Shown: one piece after another, positions 32,914-43,714 of the stretch
How the letters are laid out: each line of letters opens with the position of its first letter
Numbering within the stretch: position 1 is the stretch's first letter
Assembly: GCA_019565575.1 (NCBI GenBank)
Contig: CP067379.1
Coordinates: 2,108,001 to 2,172,000, forward strand
Direction: 5' to 3'
DNA from: Flavobacterium covae
GTDB lineage: Bacteria; Bacteroidota; Bacteroidia; Flavobacteriales; Flavobacteriaceae
Length of the DNA stretch: 64,000 bases
Made by a program: the position numbers and the translations under genes
Notes under the pieces: generated by a model
What the model saw: the letters and a program-made list of their open reading frames with translations, nothing else
What the model was told of the DNA's origin: nothing
The model's database searches: none

Positions 32914-33936
32914 ATGAAGTTTACAGCAGAACAAATTGCAGCAATATTAGATGGACAAGTAGTAGGGAATCCTAATGCAGAAGTCTCTAAGCTATCTAAA
33001 ATAGAAGAAGGTACAGAAGGATCATTAACATTTTTAGCCAATCCTAAATACCTAAATTATATATATGAAACGAAGGCAACCATAACCATCGTAAATAAAA
33101 GTTTTCAACCCGAAAATGAATTGACTACGACTTTAGTTAAAGTAGAAGATGCTTACAAATCATTTTCAAAATTATTAGAATTTTATAACCAAATAAAACA
33201 CAATAAAATAGGTATAGAGGAACCCTCTCTATTATCAAAAAGTGCTAAATACGGAGATAAATTTTACTTAGGAGCTTTTAGTTATATAGGTGAAAATGTG
33301 ACAATAGGTGAAAATGTAAAAATTTTTCCAAACACATTCATAGGAGATAATGTTGTTATTGGTGATAATACAATGATCTTTGCAGGAGCAAAAATTTACT
33401 CAGAAACCATAATAGGAAAAAATTGCACAATTCATTCAGGAACAGTTATAGGAGCCGACGGATTTGGTTTTGCTCCTGATGAAAATGGAGAATATACCAA
33501 AGTACCTCAAATAGGAAATGTTGTTATAGAAGATAACGTAGACATAGGAGCAGCAACTACCATAGATAGAGCAACCTTAGGATCTACCATTATACGCAAA
33601 GGAGTTAAGTTAGACAACCAAATTCAAATAGCCCATAATGTAGAAATAGGCAAAAATACAGTAATAGCTTCCCAAACAGGAGTAGCAGGTTCTACTAAAA
33701 TTGGAGAAAATTGCATGATAGGAGGGCAGGTAGGTATTGTAGGACATATTATTATTGGCAACAATGTTAAAATACAGGCTCAATCAGGTATTGGTAGAAG
33801 TTTAAAAGACGGAGAAGTTGTACAAGGAAGTCCAGCTTTAGGTTATAATGATTTTAATAAATCCTATGTACATTTTAAAAACTTACCAAAAATTGTATCA
33901 GAAATAACAGAACTAAAAAGAAATATAAAGAAGTAG
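32914..33936 (+). CDS. lpxD: UDP-3-O-(3-hydroxyacyl)glucosamine N-acyltransferase LpxD
   Basis: 340 residues. N-terminal uridine-binding domain (MKFTAEQIAAILDGQVVGNP, GSLTFLANPKYLNYIYET), then left-handed beta-helix hexapeptide repeats (IGENVTIGENVKIFPNTFIG). The catalytic His is in QIAHNVEIGKNT. LpxD adds the second acyl chain in lipid A synthesis. First gene of the cluster, 5 bases before lpxC/fabZ. Confidence 0.95.
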   Translation: MKFTAEQIAAILDGQVVGNPNAEVSKLSKIEEGTEGSLTFLANPKYLNYIYETKATITIVNKSFQPENELTTTLVKVEDAYKSFSKLLEFYNQIKHNKIGIEEPSLLSKSAKYGDKFYLGAFSYIGENVTIGENVKIFPNTFIGDNVVIGDNTMIFAGAKIYSETIIGKNCTIHSGTVIGADGFGFAPDENGEYTKVPQIGNVVIEDNVDIGAATTIDRATLGSTIIRKGVKLDNQIQIAHNVEIGKNTVIASQTGVAGSTKIGENCMIGGQVGIVGHIIIGNNVKIQAQSGIGRSLKDGEVVQGSPALGYNDFNKSYVHFKNLPKIVSEITELKRNIKK

Positions 33937-33941
33937 TAGTC

Positions 33942-35329
33942 ATGGTTAAACAAAAGACCATTCAGTCAGAAATTACACTAAAAGGAGTTGGTTTACATAC
34001 AGGTAAAGAAGTTACAATGACTTTTAAACCCGCTCCTATAAATAACGGGTTTACTTTTATACGTGTTGATTTAGAAGGACAACCTATTATTGAAGCAGAT
34101 GCAAATTATGTTGTAAATACCCAAAGAGGTACAAATCTAGAAAAATTAGGAGTTATGATTCAAACTCCTGAGCATGTCTTGGCAGCATTAGTAGGATGTG
34201 ACTTAGATAACGTAATTATTGAATTAGATGCCTCAGAATTACCCATTATGGATGGCTCCTCAAAACATTTTGTAGAAGCTATTGAAAAAGTAGGATTAAT
34301 AGATCAAGATGCAGAACGCGATGTTTATGTAGTAAAAGAAGTTATTTCCTATTTAGATGAGTCAACAGGTAGTGAGATTACCGTGATTCCATCTGATGAG
34401 TATTCTGTAACCACAATGGTTGACTTTGGAACAAAAGTATTAGGTACGCAAAATGCTTCAATGAAAAATATTTCTGAATTTAAATCAGAAATAGCATCTT
34501 GTAGAACTTTTAGTTTCTTACATGAATTAGAAATGTTATTAGAACACGGTCTAATTAAAGGAGGAGATCTTAATAATGCCATTGTTTATGTCGATAAAGA
34601 ATTATCAAATGAAACAATGAACAAACTAAGAGTTGCTTTTGGTAAAGATGAAATTTCAATTACACCTAATGGAGTACTAGATAATTTAACCTTGCATTAC
34701 CCAAACGAAGCAGCACGTCATAAACTATTAGATGTAGTAGGTGATTTAGCTTTGATAGGAACCAAGATAAAAGGTAAAATCATAGCTAATAAACCAGGAC
34801 ATTTCGTCAATACACAATTTGCAAAAAAATCGCAAAAATCATTAAAAATGAACAACGTAATAATGTCCCCGTTTATGATTTAAACAAGGAACCTTTAATG
34901 GATATTCATAAAATAATGTCCATGCTTCCACATAGGCCGCCCTTTTTATTAGTAGATAGAATTTTGAGTATGAGCGATACCCAAGTGGTAGGTCTCAAAA
35001 ACGTTACTATGAACGAAGATTTCTTCGTCGGACATTTTCCAGGAGCTCCAGTAATGCCAGGAGTCTTAATTGTTGAAGCAATGGCACAAACAGGAGGAAT
35101 ACTGATTTTAAGTACCGTTCCAGATCCTGAGAACTATCTTACTTATTTTATGAAAATAGATAATGTTAAGTTTAAACATAAAGTTTTACCAGGTGATACT
35201 TTAATCTTTAAATTAGAATTATTATCACCAATAAGAAGAGGTATTTGTCACATGCAAGGATATGCGTTCGCAAATGGGAAATTAGTAGCAGAAGCTGAAT
35301 TAATGGCTCAAATTGTTAAAAACCAATAA
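33942..35329 (+). CDS. lpxC/fabZ: Bifunctional LpxC-FabZ: UDP-3-O-acyl-GlcNAc deacetylase and 3-hydroxyacyl-ACP dehydratase, frameshifted
   Basis: One ~463-residue fusion typical of Bacteroidota. The LpxC half has QSEITLKGVGLHTGKEV, TPEHVLAALVGCDLDN (zinc His) and HKLLDVVGDLALIGTK (zinc His/Asp). The FabZ half starts at MDIHKIMSMLPHRPPFLLVD with catalytic His in FVGHFPGAPVMPGVLIVEAM. The frames meet in an A-run at 34826-34832 one base short; correction gives FAKKIAKIIKNEQRNNVPVYD and joins the halves. Acts in the cytoplasm in lipid A and fatty acid synthesis. Confidence 0.94.
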
Positions 35330-35385
35330 GTGTATAGTGTTTTTAAAAAAAACACTAGTTAATTTAAACTTATAATAAATTAGAA

Positions 35386-36171
35386 ATGAATCAACCATTA
35401 GCATATGTACATCCAGGGGCTAAGATTGCAAAAAATGTTGTAATTGAGCCTTTTACAACGATACATAATAATGTGGTAATAGGAGAGGGGACTTGGATAG
35501 GTTCTAATGTAACAATTATGGAAGGAGCTCGTATAGGTAAAAACTGTAATATCTTTCCTGGTGCCGTTATATCGGCTGTTCCGCAAGATTTAAAATTTGG
35601 AGGAGAAGATTCCTTAGCCGTTATAGGTAATAACACCACCATTAGAGAATGTGTTACAATTAATAGAGGAACAGTAGCTTCTGGACAGACAATAATAGGC
35701 GATAATTGTTTGATTATGGCCACAGCCCATGTTGCTCATGATTGTCATATCGGAAATAATGCCATAATAGTAAATGGCGTAGCATTAGCAGGTCACGTTA
35801 CAGTCGGAGATCATGCCGTAATAGGAGGATTAGCCGCAGTTCATCAGTTTATATCCATAGGAGATCACGCCATGATTTCAGGAGGATCATTAGTTCGAAA
35901 AGACGTACCACCCTATACAAAAGCAGCTAAAGAACCATTGTCTTATGTGGGAATTAACTCAGTTGGACTCAGAAGAAGAGGGTTTTCTACAGAAAAAATT
36001 AGAGAAATTCAAGATATATATAGAATTTTATATCAAAAAAATTATAATACAACTCAAGCACTAGCAATCATTGAAGCTGAAATGACAGCCACCCCAGAGC
36101 GAGATGAAATTCTTGATTTTATTAGAAATTCATCTAGAGGTATTATGAAAGGTTATACAGGAAATATTTAA
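35386..36171 (+). CDS. lpxA: Acyl-ACP--UDP-N-acetylglucosamine O-acyltransferase LpxA
   Basis: 261 residues. Hexapeptide beta-helix repeats (YVHPGAKIAKNVVIEPFTTI), the catalytic His in MATAHVAHDCHIGNN and the typical GINSVGLRRRGFSTEKI in the C-terminal helical part. It makes the first acyl transfer of lipid A synthesis. 56 bases after fabZ and 18 bases before efp, in one operon. Confidence 0.96.
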   Translation: MNQPLAYVHPGAKIAKNVVIEPFTTIHNNVVIGEGTWIGSNVTIMEGARIGKNCNIFPGAVISAVPQDLKFGGEDSLAVIGNNTTIRECVTINRGTVASGQTIIGDNCLIMATAHVAHDCHIGNNAIIVNGVALAGHVTVGDHAVIGGLAAVHQFISIGDHAMISGGSLVRKDVPPYTKAAKEPLSYVGINSVGLRRRGFSTEKIREIQDIYRILYQKNYNTTQALAIIEAEMTATPERDEILDFIRNSSRGIMKGYTGNI

Positions 36172-36189
36172 AAAAAATAGTAAAATAAA

Positions 36190-36757
36190 ATGGCAAGTAC
36201 GGCAGACATTAGAAACGGATTATGTATTAAGTATAATAACGATATTTTTAAAATCGTTGAATTTTTACACGTTAAACCAGGGAAAGGACCTGCTTTCGTT
36301 AGAACCAAATTAAAATCATTAACTTCTGGAAAAGTACTAGATAATACATTCTCAGCAGGTCATAAAATTGAAGTAGTGAGAGTTGAAACACACACTTTTC
36401 AATATTTATATAACGAAGGATCAGAGTTTCATTTTATGAATCAAGAAACTTTTGAGCAAATAACTTTAAATAAAGATATTTTAGACGCTCCTGATTTGTT
36501 AAAAGAAGGAACTAACGTAATGGTGCAAATCAATACAGAAACAGAAATGCCTCTGTCTGTAGATATGCCAGCTTCCAGTAGTTTTAGAAGTAACCTATGC
36601 CGAACCAGGAGTAAAAGGAAATACCGCAACAAATGCTACGAAACCTGCTACTGTAGAAACAGGAGCTCAAGTAAATGTACCTTTATTTATTAATGAAGGA
36701 GATAAAATTAAAATTGATACAGCAACAGGCGCTTATATGGAGCGTGTTAAGGAATAA
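36190..36757 (+). CDS. efp: Translation elongation factor P, frameshifted
   Basis: N-terminal KOW domain ([38 protein letters not shown] with the tip Lys), OB domains after it. CTTCCAG at 36572-36578 shifts the frame; removing one C gives [20 protein letters not shown] and runs to ...GAYMERVKE with TAA at 36755-36757. EF-P rescues ribosomes at polyproline stretches. Its stop overlaps the lpxD2 start (TAATG). Confidence 0.94.
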
Positions 36758-37699
36758 TGAGATTTCTTAGGCAATATAGTTTAGAAGAAATAGCATCCAT
36801 CATAAATTGTAAATTTATAGGGGATGCTAATTTTCCTGTTTTAGGGATGAATGAAATACACGTAGTTCAATCAGGAGATATTGTCTTTGTAGACCATCCT
36901 AAATACTACGATAAAGCTTTGCAATCCGCAGCTACAATTATTTTAATCAATAAAGAAGTTCAATGTCCAGAAGGAAAAGCTCTATTGATTTCAGAAGATC
37001 CCTTTAGAGATTTTAATTTTCTTACAAAATATTTTAAGCCCTTTCAGGCTTCTAATACCTCTATAGCTTCTACCGCTCAAATAGGAGAAGGAACTATAAT
37101 ACAACCCAATTGCTTTATTGGAAATAATGTAAAAATAGGCCTAAACTGTTTGATTCATTCAAATGTTTCTATTTATGATCATACCGTTATTGGAAATAAT
37201 GTTATTATCCATTCAGGAACAATTATTGGAGCAGACGCATTTTACTATAAAAAAAGACCCGAAGGATTCGATCAATTATTGTCAGGAGGAAGAGTGATAC
37301 TCGAAGATAACGTAGGAATCGGAGCATTATGTACAATTGATAAAGGAGTAACAGGAGATACCACTGTAGGAGAAGGAACTAAAATAGATAACCAAGTACA
37401 TATAGGACATGATACCGTAATAGGTAAAAAATGTTTAATCGCTTCACAAACAGGTATTGCGGGTTGTGTTGTTATAGAAGACGAAGTTACATTGTGGGGG
37501 GCAAGTAGGTATTACTAGTGGTATAAAAATAGGTGAAAAAGCAGTAATAATGGGACAAACAGGAGTTACAAAATCACTTGAAGGATCTAAAGCCTATTTT
37601 GGAACACCAGCAGAAGAATCTCGTGAAAAATTTAAGCAGTTAGCAAACCTTAAAAAAATGCCTGAAATACTGAATAAACTTAATCAAAATGAAGAATAA
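36757..37699 (+). CDS. LpxD paralogue (hexapeptide acyltransferase), frameshifted
   Basis: About 314 residues, the second LpxD-like protein of the cluster. N-terminal uridine-binding-like part (FLRQYSLEEIASIINCKFIG, QSGDIVFVDHPKYYDKAL), hexapeptide repeats, His in NQVHIGHDTVIGKKC. The G-run at 37495-37500 has one base too many; correction gives TLWGQVGITSGIKIGEKAV and the stop at 37699. Its exact acyl donor or acceptor is unknown. Translationally coupled to efp. Confidence 0.85.
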
Positions 37700-37771
37700 A
37701 TAAGAACTAAATATTCTAAAAAAATCACATATTCTTTTCAAAAAATAATTTTAAAGTAAAAGTAAAAGGTT

Positions 37772-37779
37772 TACTTTTG
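37772..37779 (+). promoter_or_regulatory. -7 box of sucD
   Basis: TACTTTTG, 34 bases before the sucD start codon. Confidence 0.5.
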
Positions 37780-37813
37780 CGTCATATATTTTATAACAAA
37801 CAATACACATATT

Positions 37814-38686
37814 ATGAGTGTTTTAGTAAATAAAGATTCAAAAATAATCGTACAAGGTTTTACAGGAAGTGAAGGAACCTTTCATGCTTCTCAAATGATA
37901 GAGTACGGAACTAATGTGGTAGGAGGAGTAACTCCTGGTAAAGGCGGTTCTACACACTTAGAACGTCCCGTATTTAATACCGTTAAAGATGCAGTAGATC
38001 AAGCAGGTGCAGATACATCTATTATTTTTGTGCCGCCAGCATTTGCCGCAGACGCTATTATGGAAGCAGCAGACGCAGGTATTAAAGTGATTATCTGTAT
38101 TACCGAAGGTATTCCAGTAGCAGATATGATTAAAGCATATGATTATATCAAAGGAAAAGGTTGTAGATTAGTAGGTCCTAACTGTCCAGGTGTAATTACT
38201 CCAGAAGAAGCAAAAGTAGGAATTATGCCAGGATTTGTTTTCAAAAAAGGAAATATTGGAATTGTATCTAAGTCAGGAACCCTTACTTATGAAGCAGCAG
38301 ATCAAGTAGTTCGTCAAGGATTTGGAATTACTACAGCTATTGGTATTGGAGGAGATCCAATTATAGGAACAACTACAAAAGAAGCTGTTGAATTATTGAT
38401 GAATGATCCTGAAACACATTGTATCATCATGATCGGTGAAATTGGAGGTCAATTAGAAGCAGATGCGGCTAAATGGATTAAAGCAGACGGTAATCGTAAG
38501 CCAGTTGTAGGCTTTATTGCAGGCGAAACGGCTCCAAAAGGACGTACAATGGGGCATGCAGGAGCAATCGTAGGTGGAGCTGATGATACAGCTGGAAGCT
38601 AAAAAAGAATTATGAGAGAAAATGGCATTCACGTTGTAGATTCGCCAGCTGAAATTGGTAAAAAAGTAAAAGAAGTATTAGGGTAA
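37814..38686 (+). CDS. sucD: Succinate--CoA ligase alpha subunit, frameshifted
   Basis: About 290 residues: CoA-binding Rossmann part ([30 protein letters not shown]), the CoA-ligase domain with [21 protein letters not shown] and the phospho-His motif [16 protein letters not shown] at 38592-38598 shifts the frame; removing one G gives [21 protein letters not shown] and the stop at 38684-38686. Makes succinyl-CoA/ATP in the TCA cycle. Confidence 0.95.
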
Positions 38687-38751
38687 ATTTTTATACACAA
38701 AATACTTAAAATAATAGGGATATTTAATTTTTAGATGACCCAAAACTAAAT

Positions 38752-40530
38752 AAAAGAGGCTGTCCAAAAAGTTTAGGACAGCCTTTTTATTGCTGTTTTA
38801 CTCTAAAACATGTATTTTAGAGGTAACAAAAAACAAGCAATGGCTAAAGTAACATTTAAAAACCAGACAGGCAATTCTCCAGAACTTTTTCCAATCAATA
38901 TTTTTGATAAAATTGATGATAACCACCCTGTTCGACTGGTCGATTCTATAGTTGACAGACTTGATATTAGCGACATAGTTAAGCTTTATCGCGGTGGTGG
39001 ATGCTCTGCTTACCATCCTAGAATGCTAATCAAAGTATTGTTTTATAGCTATTTGTCAAATATCTATTCTTGCCGAAAAATAGCCAAAGCACTTAATGAG
39101 AACATTCATTTTATGTTTATCTCAGGCAATTCCACTCCTGGGTTTAGAACCATTAACGAGTTTAGAGGCAAAATTTTGAAAGATAAAATCAAAGTTTTAT
39201 TCGCAGAAGTAGTAAAAATATTGGTCGACCTAGGTTATATAAGCCTTGATGTTCAATATATTGATGGTACTAAAATTGAAGCAAAATCCAACAAATACAC
39301 CTTTGTTTGGCGTGGTTCGGTTGAAAAATACAAAGAGAAATTAGAAGTAAAAATCAACACTATTTTATCTGATATAGAAAACAGTATACAATCAGAAAAC
39401 CAAGAACTTAACCAAGAAGCATTGCCAAAAAAAATCAATTCAGATGAATTAAAAGAAAAGCTATCAGAATTGAATAAAAAGTTAAAAGAACCGACTAAGA
39501 AACAGGTAAAAGAACTACAGAAATTACAGGAAGAACACCTTCCAAGATTAGAGAAATACGAAAAGGATTTAGAAATACTTGGAAATAGAAACTCTTATAG
39601 TAAGACAGACCCTGACGCTACTTTTATGAGAATGAAGGAAGATCATATGAGAAATGGGCAACTCAAACCAGCTTACAACCCTCAAATATCAACTGAAAAT
39701 CAATTTATTACACACGTTTCTATACATCAAACGACCAACGATACCAACACATTAGAGTCACACTTAAACAGTTTTGAAGAAAACTATAATAGACAAAGTA
39801 AAGAAGTTGTCGCCGATGCTGGATATGGCAGTGAAGAAAATTACCAAATGCTTAAAAACAAGCAAATTGAGCCCTTTGTAAAGTACAATTATTTTCATGC
39901 AGAGCAGAAAAAGAAACTTAAAGAGAATCCTTTTTAGTGCAAAATTTATTTTACAATCAACAATACGATTTCTATATCTGTCCTATGGGGCAAAAAATGG
40001 AAAACATAGGAATAGGTAAGCGAATCTCTAGCAATGGATATGAATCAGAAGTGACTTATTATCAAGCTAAACGATGCGAAGGATGCCCATTGAGAAGTTT
40101 ATGCCACAAAGCAAAAGGGAATCGAAAAATAGAAGTCAATCACCCTCTAAATTGCCTAAAAAACGAAGCTAAAGAATTACTAAACTCAAAAAAGGACACA
40201 AACACAGAAGTAAAAGACCTGTTGAAGTAGAGGCAGTATTCGGACAACTAAAAAACAACAATAAATTTAATCGGTTTACATTTTTTGGGTTAGAAATGGT
40301 AGAAATGGAGTTTCTACTAATGGCGCTTGGTCATAATTTCAGAAAAATGGTGGCTACAACTACAGATTCAATGAAAAAAGCTTTTAAAACAACTCGTTCT
40401 TGCTCAACATACAACTATATGACTCGATTTTGCCTTCTAATTGTTTTTGAAAAATTAAATTTTACTAGCAATCACCAATATCGTGAATTTGCGGCATAAA
40501 AAAAGCTGCCCTTTTAGGACAGCCTCTTTT
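38752..40530 (+). mobile_element. IS1182-family insertion sequence
   Basis: About 1.78 kb. The left end AAAAGAGGCTGTCCAAAAAG and the reverse complement of the right end (AAAAGAGGCTGTCCTAAAAG) are near-perfect inverted repeats. Each end also holds a small hairpin (GGCTGTCC...GGACAGCC on the left; GCTGCCC...GGACAGC on the right), which can shield the transposase gene from read-through. No clear target duplication was recognised. Confidence 0.85.
38840..40499 (+). CDS. IS1182-family transposase, frameshifted
   Basis: About 553 residues starting at [23 protein letters not shown]-type transposase: [14 protein letters not shown] and [15 protein letters not shown] at the N-terminus, first Asp in [20 protein letters not shown], second Asp in [13 protein letters not shown], and the C-terminal zinc-like [13 protein letters not shown]...[18 protein letters not shown] with the last Glu in [11 protein letters not shown]. 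Breaks are a T-run (39930-39934) and an A-run (40184-40189), each one base short, so the enzyme may be intact in the cell. Confidence 0.88.
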
Positions 40531-40584
40531 TCGTTTTTAAAGAATCCATTTAACCCCAGATTACGCGACGTAGTTTTATGAAAT

Positions 40585-40925
40585 AATACCATTTAAACTT
40601 TGAAATTTCCTCATAATAATAATTTTTTAACACTGAGACTATCCAAAAAAGTTCACAATCTTTTCATTTCGACCAAAGAAATAAATCACATAGTGTTGAT
40701 TATGAAACTCCTCCTTGCGTAGGAGTGACAAACTGGATGTTGATTTAGGGACTATCCTATAAAAGCAATAAAAATTAATGTTGGTTCTCGATGCGCTTCG
40801 CGCTCGAACTAACGATGATTTCAATTATATACTCAACCATCTGTTCGAGTTATTTTAAAATCAAAAAACATATCTAGAACTTTATTTTGTAATCCAATAC
40901 ATTTTAAGTTTAAATGGTATAAAAT
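40585..40925. repeat. Solitary copy of the 43.7-45.5 kb repeat unit with its 3' tail
   Basis: It starts CATTTAAACTTTGAAATTTC, contains GAGACTATCC...TCATTTCGACCAAAG and GGAGTGACAAACTGGATG, and ends with a tail including GACTATCCTATAAAAG and CGATGCGCTTCGCGCTCG. The same tail follows the tandem array at 45305-45480. No gene lies from 40531 to 41221. Confidence 0.7.
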
Positions 40926-41221
40926 ACAAAAAAGAGTACTTCTTTAGTTTTGAAATTATTTTACCTACAATAAAAATTTATCCGATAAATTGAATTTAAA
41001 TTCCTTTTAAATTAACTTTTATACATTCAGTCTGTAAAAGACAAAAATCATTTAATAGATTCGTTGTTATTGTTTAAAAACAGACTTAGATAGAATACTT
41101 TTATTCAAACAAAAAAACTTTTTTGTGTAAAATTTTGCTAATTAATTTTAAAAAATAAATTAAAATTGTATTTTAAGTTTAAATTATTTAATTTGCACTA
41201 TAACTTTACCCACATTTAATA

Positions 41222-42994
41222 ATGACGAACATTACAAGATTATTTGATTTTCCTTATTATCAGCTAGAACAGAATAACTTACCAGACGCGTTAGTTACAA
41301 AATATAACGGAAAATGGGTTAAAACCTCTACCCAAGAATATTTAGATAAAGCAAATGCCGTTTCAAGAGCACTTATCGCTATGGGGGTGCAAAGAGATGA
41401 TAAAATAGCCATTATTTCATCTAATAATAGAACAGAATGGAATATTATGGATATAGGAGTGTTGCAAATTGGAGCTCAAACAGTTCCTATTTATCCCACC
41501 ATATCAGAACAAGATTATGAATATATTCTAAATCATTCTGAGTCAAAGTATTGCTTTGTATCTGATAAGGAAGTTTTGAATAAACTAAACGCCATAAAAG
41601 CTAATTTATCTAATTTAATAGATGTTTTTACATTCGATGAGATACCTAGTGAAAAAAATTGGACAGACCTATTGACTATAGGAAAAGACACAAGCACTCA
41701 AAATTTTGTTGAAGAACGAAAAAATAATGTAAAACCAAATGATTTAGCCACCATTATTTATACTTCCAGGAACCACTGGTAAGCCTAAAGGAGTAATGTT
41801 ATCTCATCATAACATTGTATCGAATGTTTTAAATAGTTCTGACAGAATTCCATTAGTAGCAGGTAAAGCAAAAGCAATGAGCTTTCTTCCTATTTGTCAT
41901 ATTTTCGAAAGAGTTATTTTATATATTTATCAATATTATTCAATTTCAATTTATTTCGCTGAATCTATTGATAAAATCTCAGATAATTTTCAAGAAGTAA
42001 AACCTGATGTATTTACCGTTGTTCCTAGACTATTAGAAAAAGTTTATGATAAAATTTATGCAAAAGGAACCGAATTAACAGGAATCAAAAAGAAAATCTT
42101 CTTTTGGGCAGTTGAACTAGGTTTAAAATATGAACCATACGGTAAAAATGGTTGGTGGTATGAATTTCAATTAAAAATAGCACGTAAATTAATATTTAGT
42201 AAATGGCAAGAAGCTTTAGGAGGAAATGTAAAAATAATGGTTTCAGGAAGTGCTGCCTTACAAACTCGTTTAACCCGTGTCTTTTCTGCAGCTGGAATGC
42301 CTGTAATGGAAGGATATGGTCTTACTGAAACATCACCTGTTATAAGTGTAAATGACATGCGAAATGGTTTATTTCGTATAGGAACGGTAGGGAAGCCTAT
42401 AAATAATGTAGAAATAAAAATAGGAGAAGACGGCGAAATTCTTTTTAAAGGACCCAACTTAATGATGGGGTATTATAAAGATCAAGCCCAAACAGACGAA
42501 GTAATTAAAAACGGTTATTTTCATACAGGAGATATAGGAGAATTTGATAAAGATGGTTTTTTACGTATAACAGATCGTAAAAAGAAATGTTTAAAACATC
42601 CGGAGGTAAGTATGTAGCTCCTCAGATTTTAGAAAATATATTTAAACAATCTCGATTTATTGAACAAATTATGGTGGTTGGAGAAGGACAAAAAATGCCA
42701 GCAGCAATCATTCAGCCAGCTTTTGAATTTATAAGAGAATGGGCTCATATTCATCATGTAAATATTGGCTCGACTAATGAAGAACTTGTTCAAAACCCAG
42801 AAGTAATAAAAAGAATTTACCAAGAAATAAATCATTTTAATGCTAAATTTGGAAATTGGGAACAAGTAAAGAAAATTGAATTAACACCTGACGTTTGGTC
42901 AATAGATGGTGGGCAGCTTACACCCACTCTAAAACTAAAACGCAAAGTCGTTTTAGAAAAATATAAAGATCTATATGCTAAAATTTATCAATAA
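41222..42994 (+). CDS. fadD: Long-chain acyl-CoA synthetase (AMP-forming), two frameshifts
   Basis: About 590 residues. The first break is CTTCCAGG at 41763-41770; removing one C restores the ATP-binding motif TIIYTSGTTGKPKGVMLSH. The middle has MPVMEGYGLTETSPVISVN (adenylate motif) and YFHTGDIGEFDKDGFLRITDRKK. The second break is an A-run at 42569-42573; correction gives KEMFKTSGGKYVAPQILEN with the catalytic Lys region. It activates fatty acids at the inner membrane. The symbol is by similarity; several paralogues are usual in this phylum. Confidence 0.9.
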
Positions 42995-43312
42995 AATAAA
43001 GCGTTTTGTAAATAAAGAAAAGACTCCCTGAAAATTAGATGCAGTTAGTTCTGTCAATTTGCCTAATTCATTCACTCTAGCCAGCCATCAAGAGAAATCA
43101 GATAAAATGTATATAGTGTTGTTTCTCCAATTACTGAAGAGATAAATTAAACCTTAAAAATATACCCAAAATATACTGATTTTGAGTGTCTAGCTTTTAC
43201 TTATTGATTGAAAATAAACGCTTACGTTTTTTCATCGTGCTTTCTTTTAAGGTACATTCATAATAATACAAACACTAGCATATCTTAAAATAAATGTTAT
43301 TTTAGAAGAAAC

Positions 43313-43356
43313 AAACCCCGAAATTGCTCAAAAAGAGTCAAAAACGGGGTTTTTCT
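43313..43356 (+). terminator. Terminator-like hairpin
   Basis: AAACCCCG and CGGGGTTTTT with a 24-base loop, 320 bases after fadD. The surrounding stretch 42995-43714 holds no gene I can support. Confidence 0.6.
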
Positions 43357-43714
43357 TTAAATACTATGCCAAAAATAATACGTTGAAGAGAATTTCAATA
43401 TCAAATTCCATTTTTGCCCTCAATAAAGATCTTGATGATTTTTTCGCCCAATTTTTAAAACAGATTTTAGAAAAAATTATCTTTCAATCCCTTCCTCAAA
43501 GCTTGTTCAAGCATCTTCAAACTAAAAGACTCTCAAAAAAGAACTCATTGTTATTTTATACCTAAAGGCAAAATTGCTCTGATGATGAAAACTACTACAG
43601 CTCTACTTGTTATGAAAGCAAAGTACGCTTTCTCACAAATCAGAAATTGCTTTAGAAGTGAGTACAGTAGAATTATAAGCAAATGGAGACGCTTTGTGTC
43701 ATTTGTTTTAAAAA

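Noticed and set aside
35391..35723. Minus-strand frame opposite lpxA
   Set aside because: Shadow of the hexapeptide-repeat gene; no homology-like features.
43383..43565. Short 60-residue frame between fadD and the tandem array
   Set aside because: No ATG start, no neighbour, low-complexity content; left unannotated.
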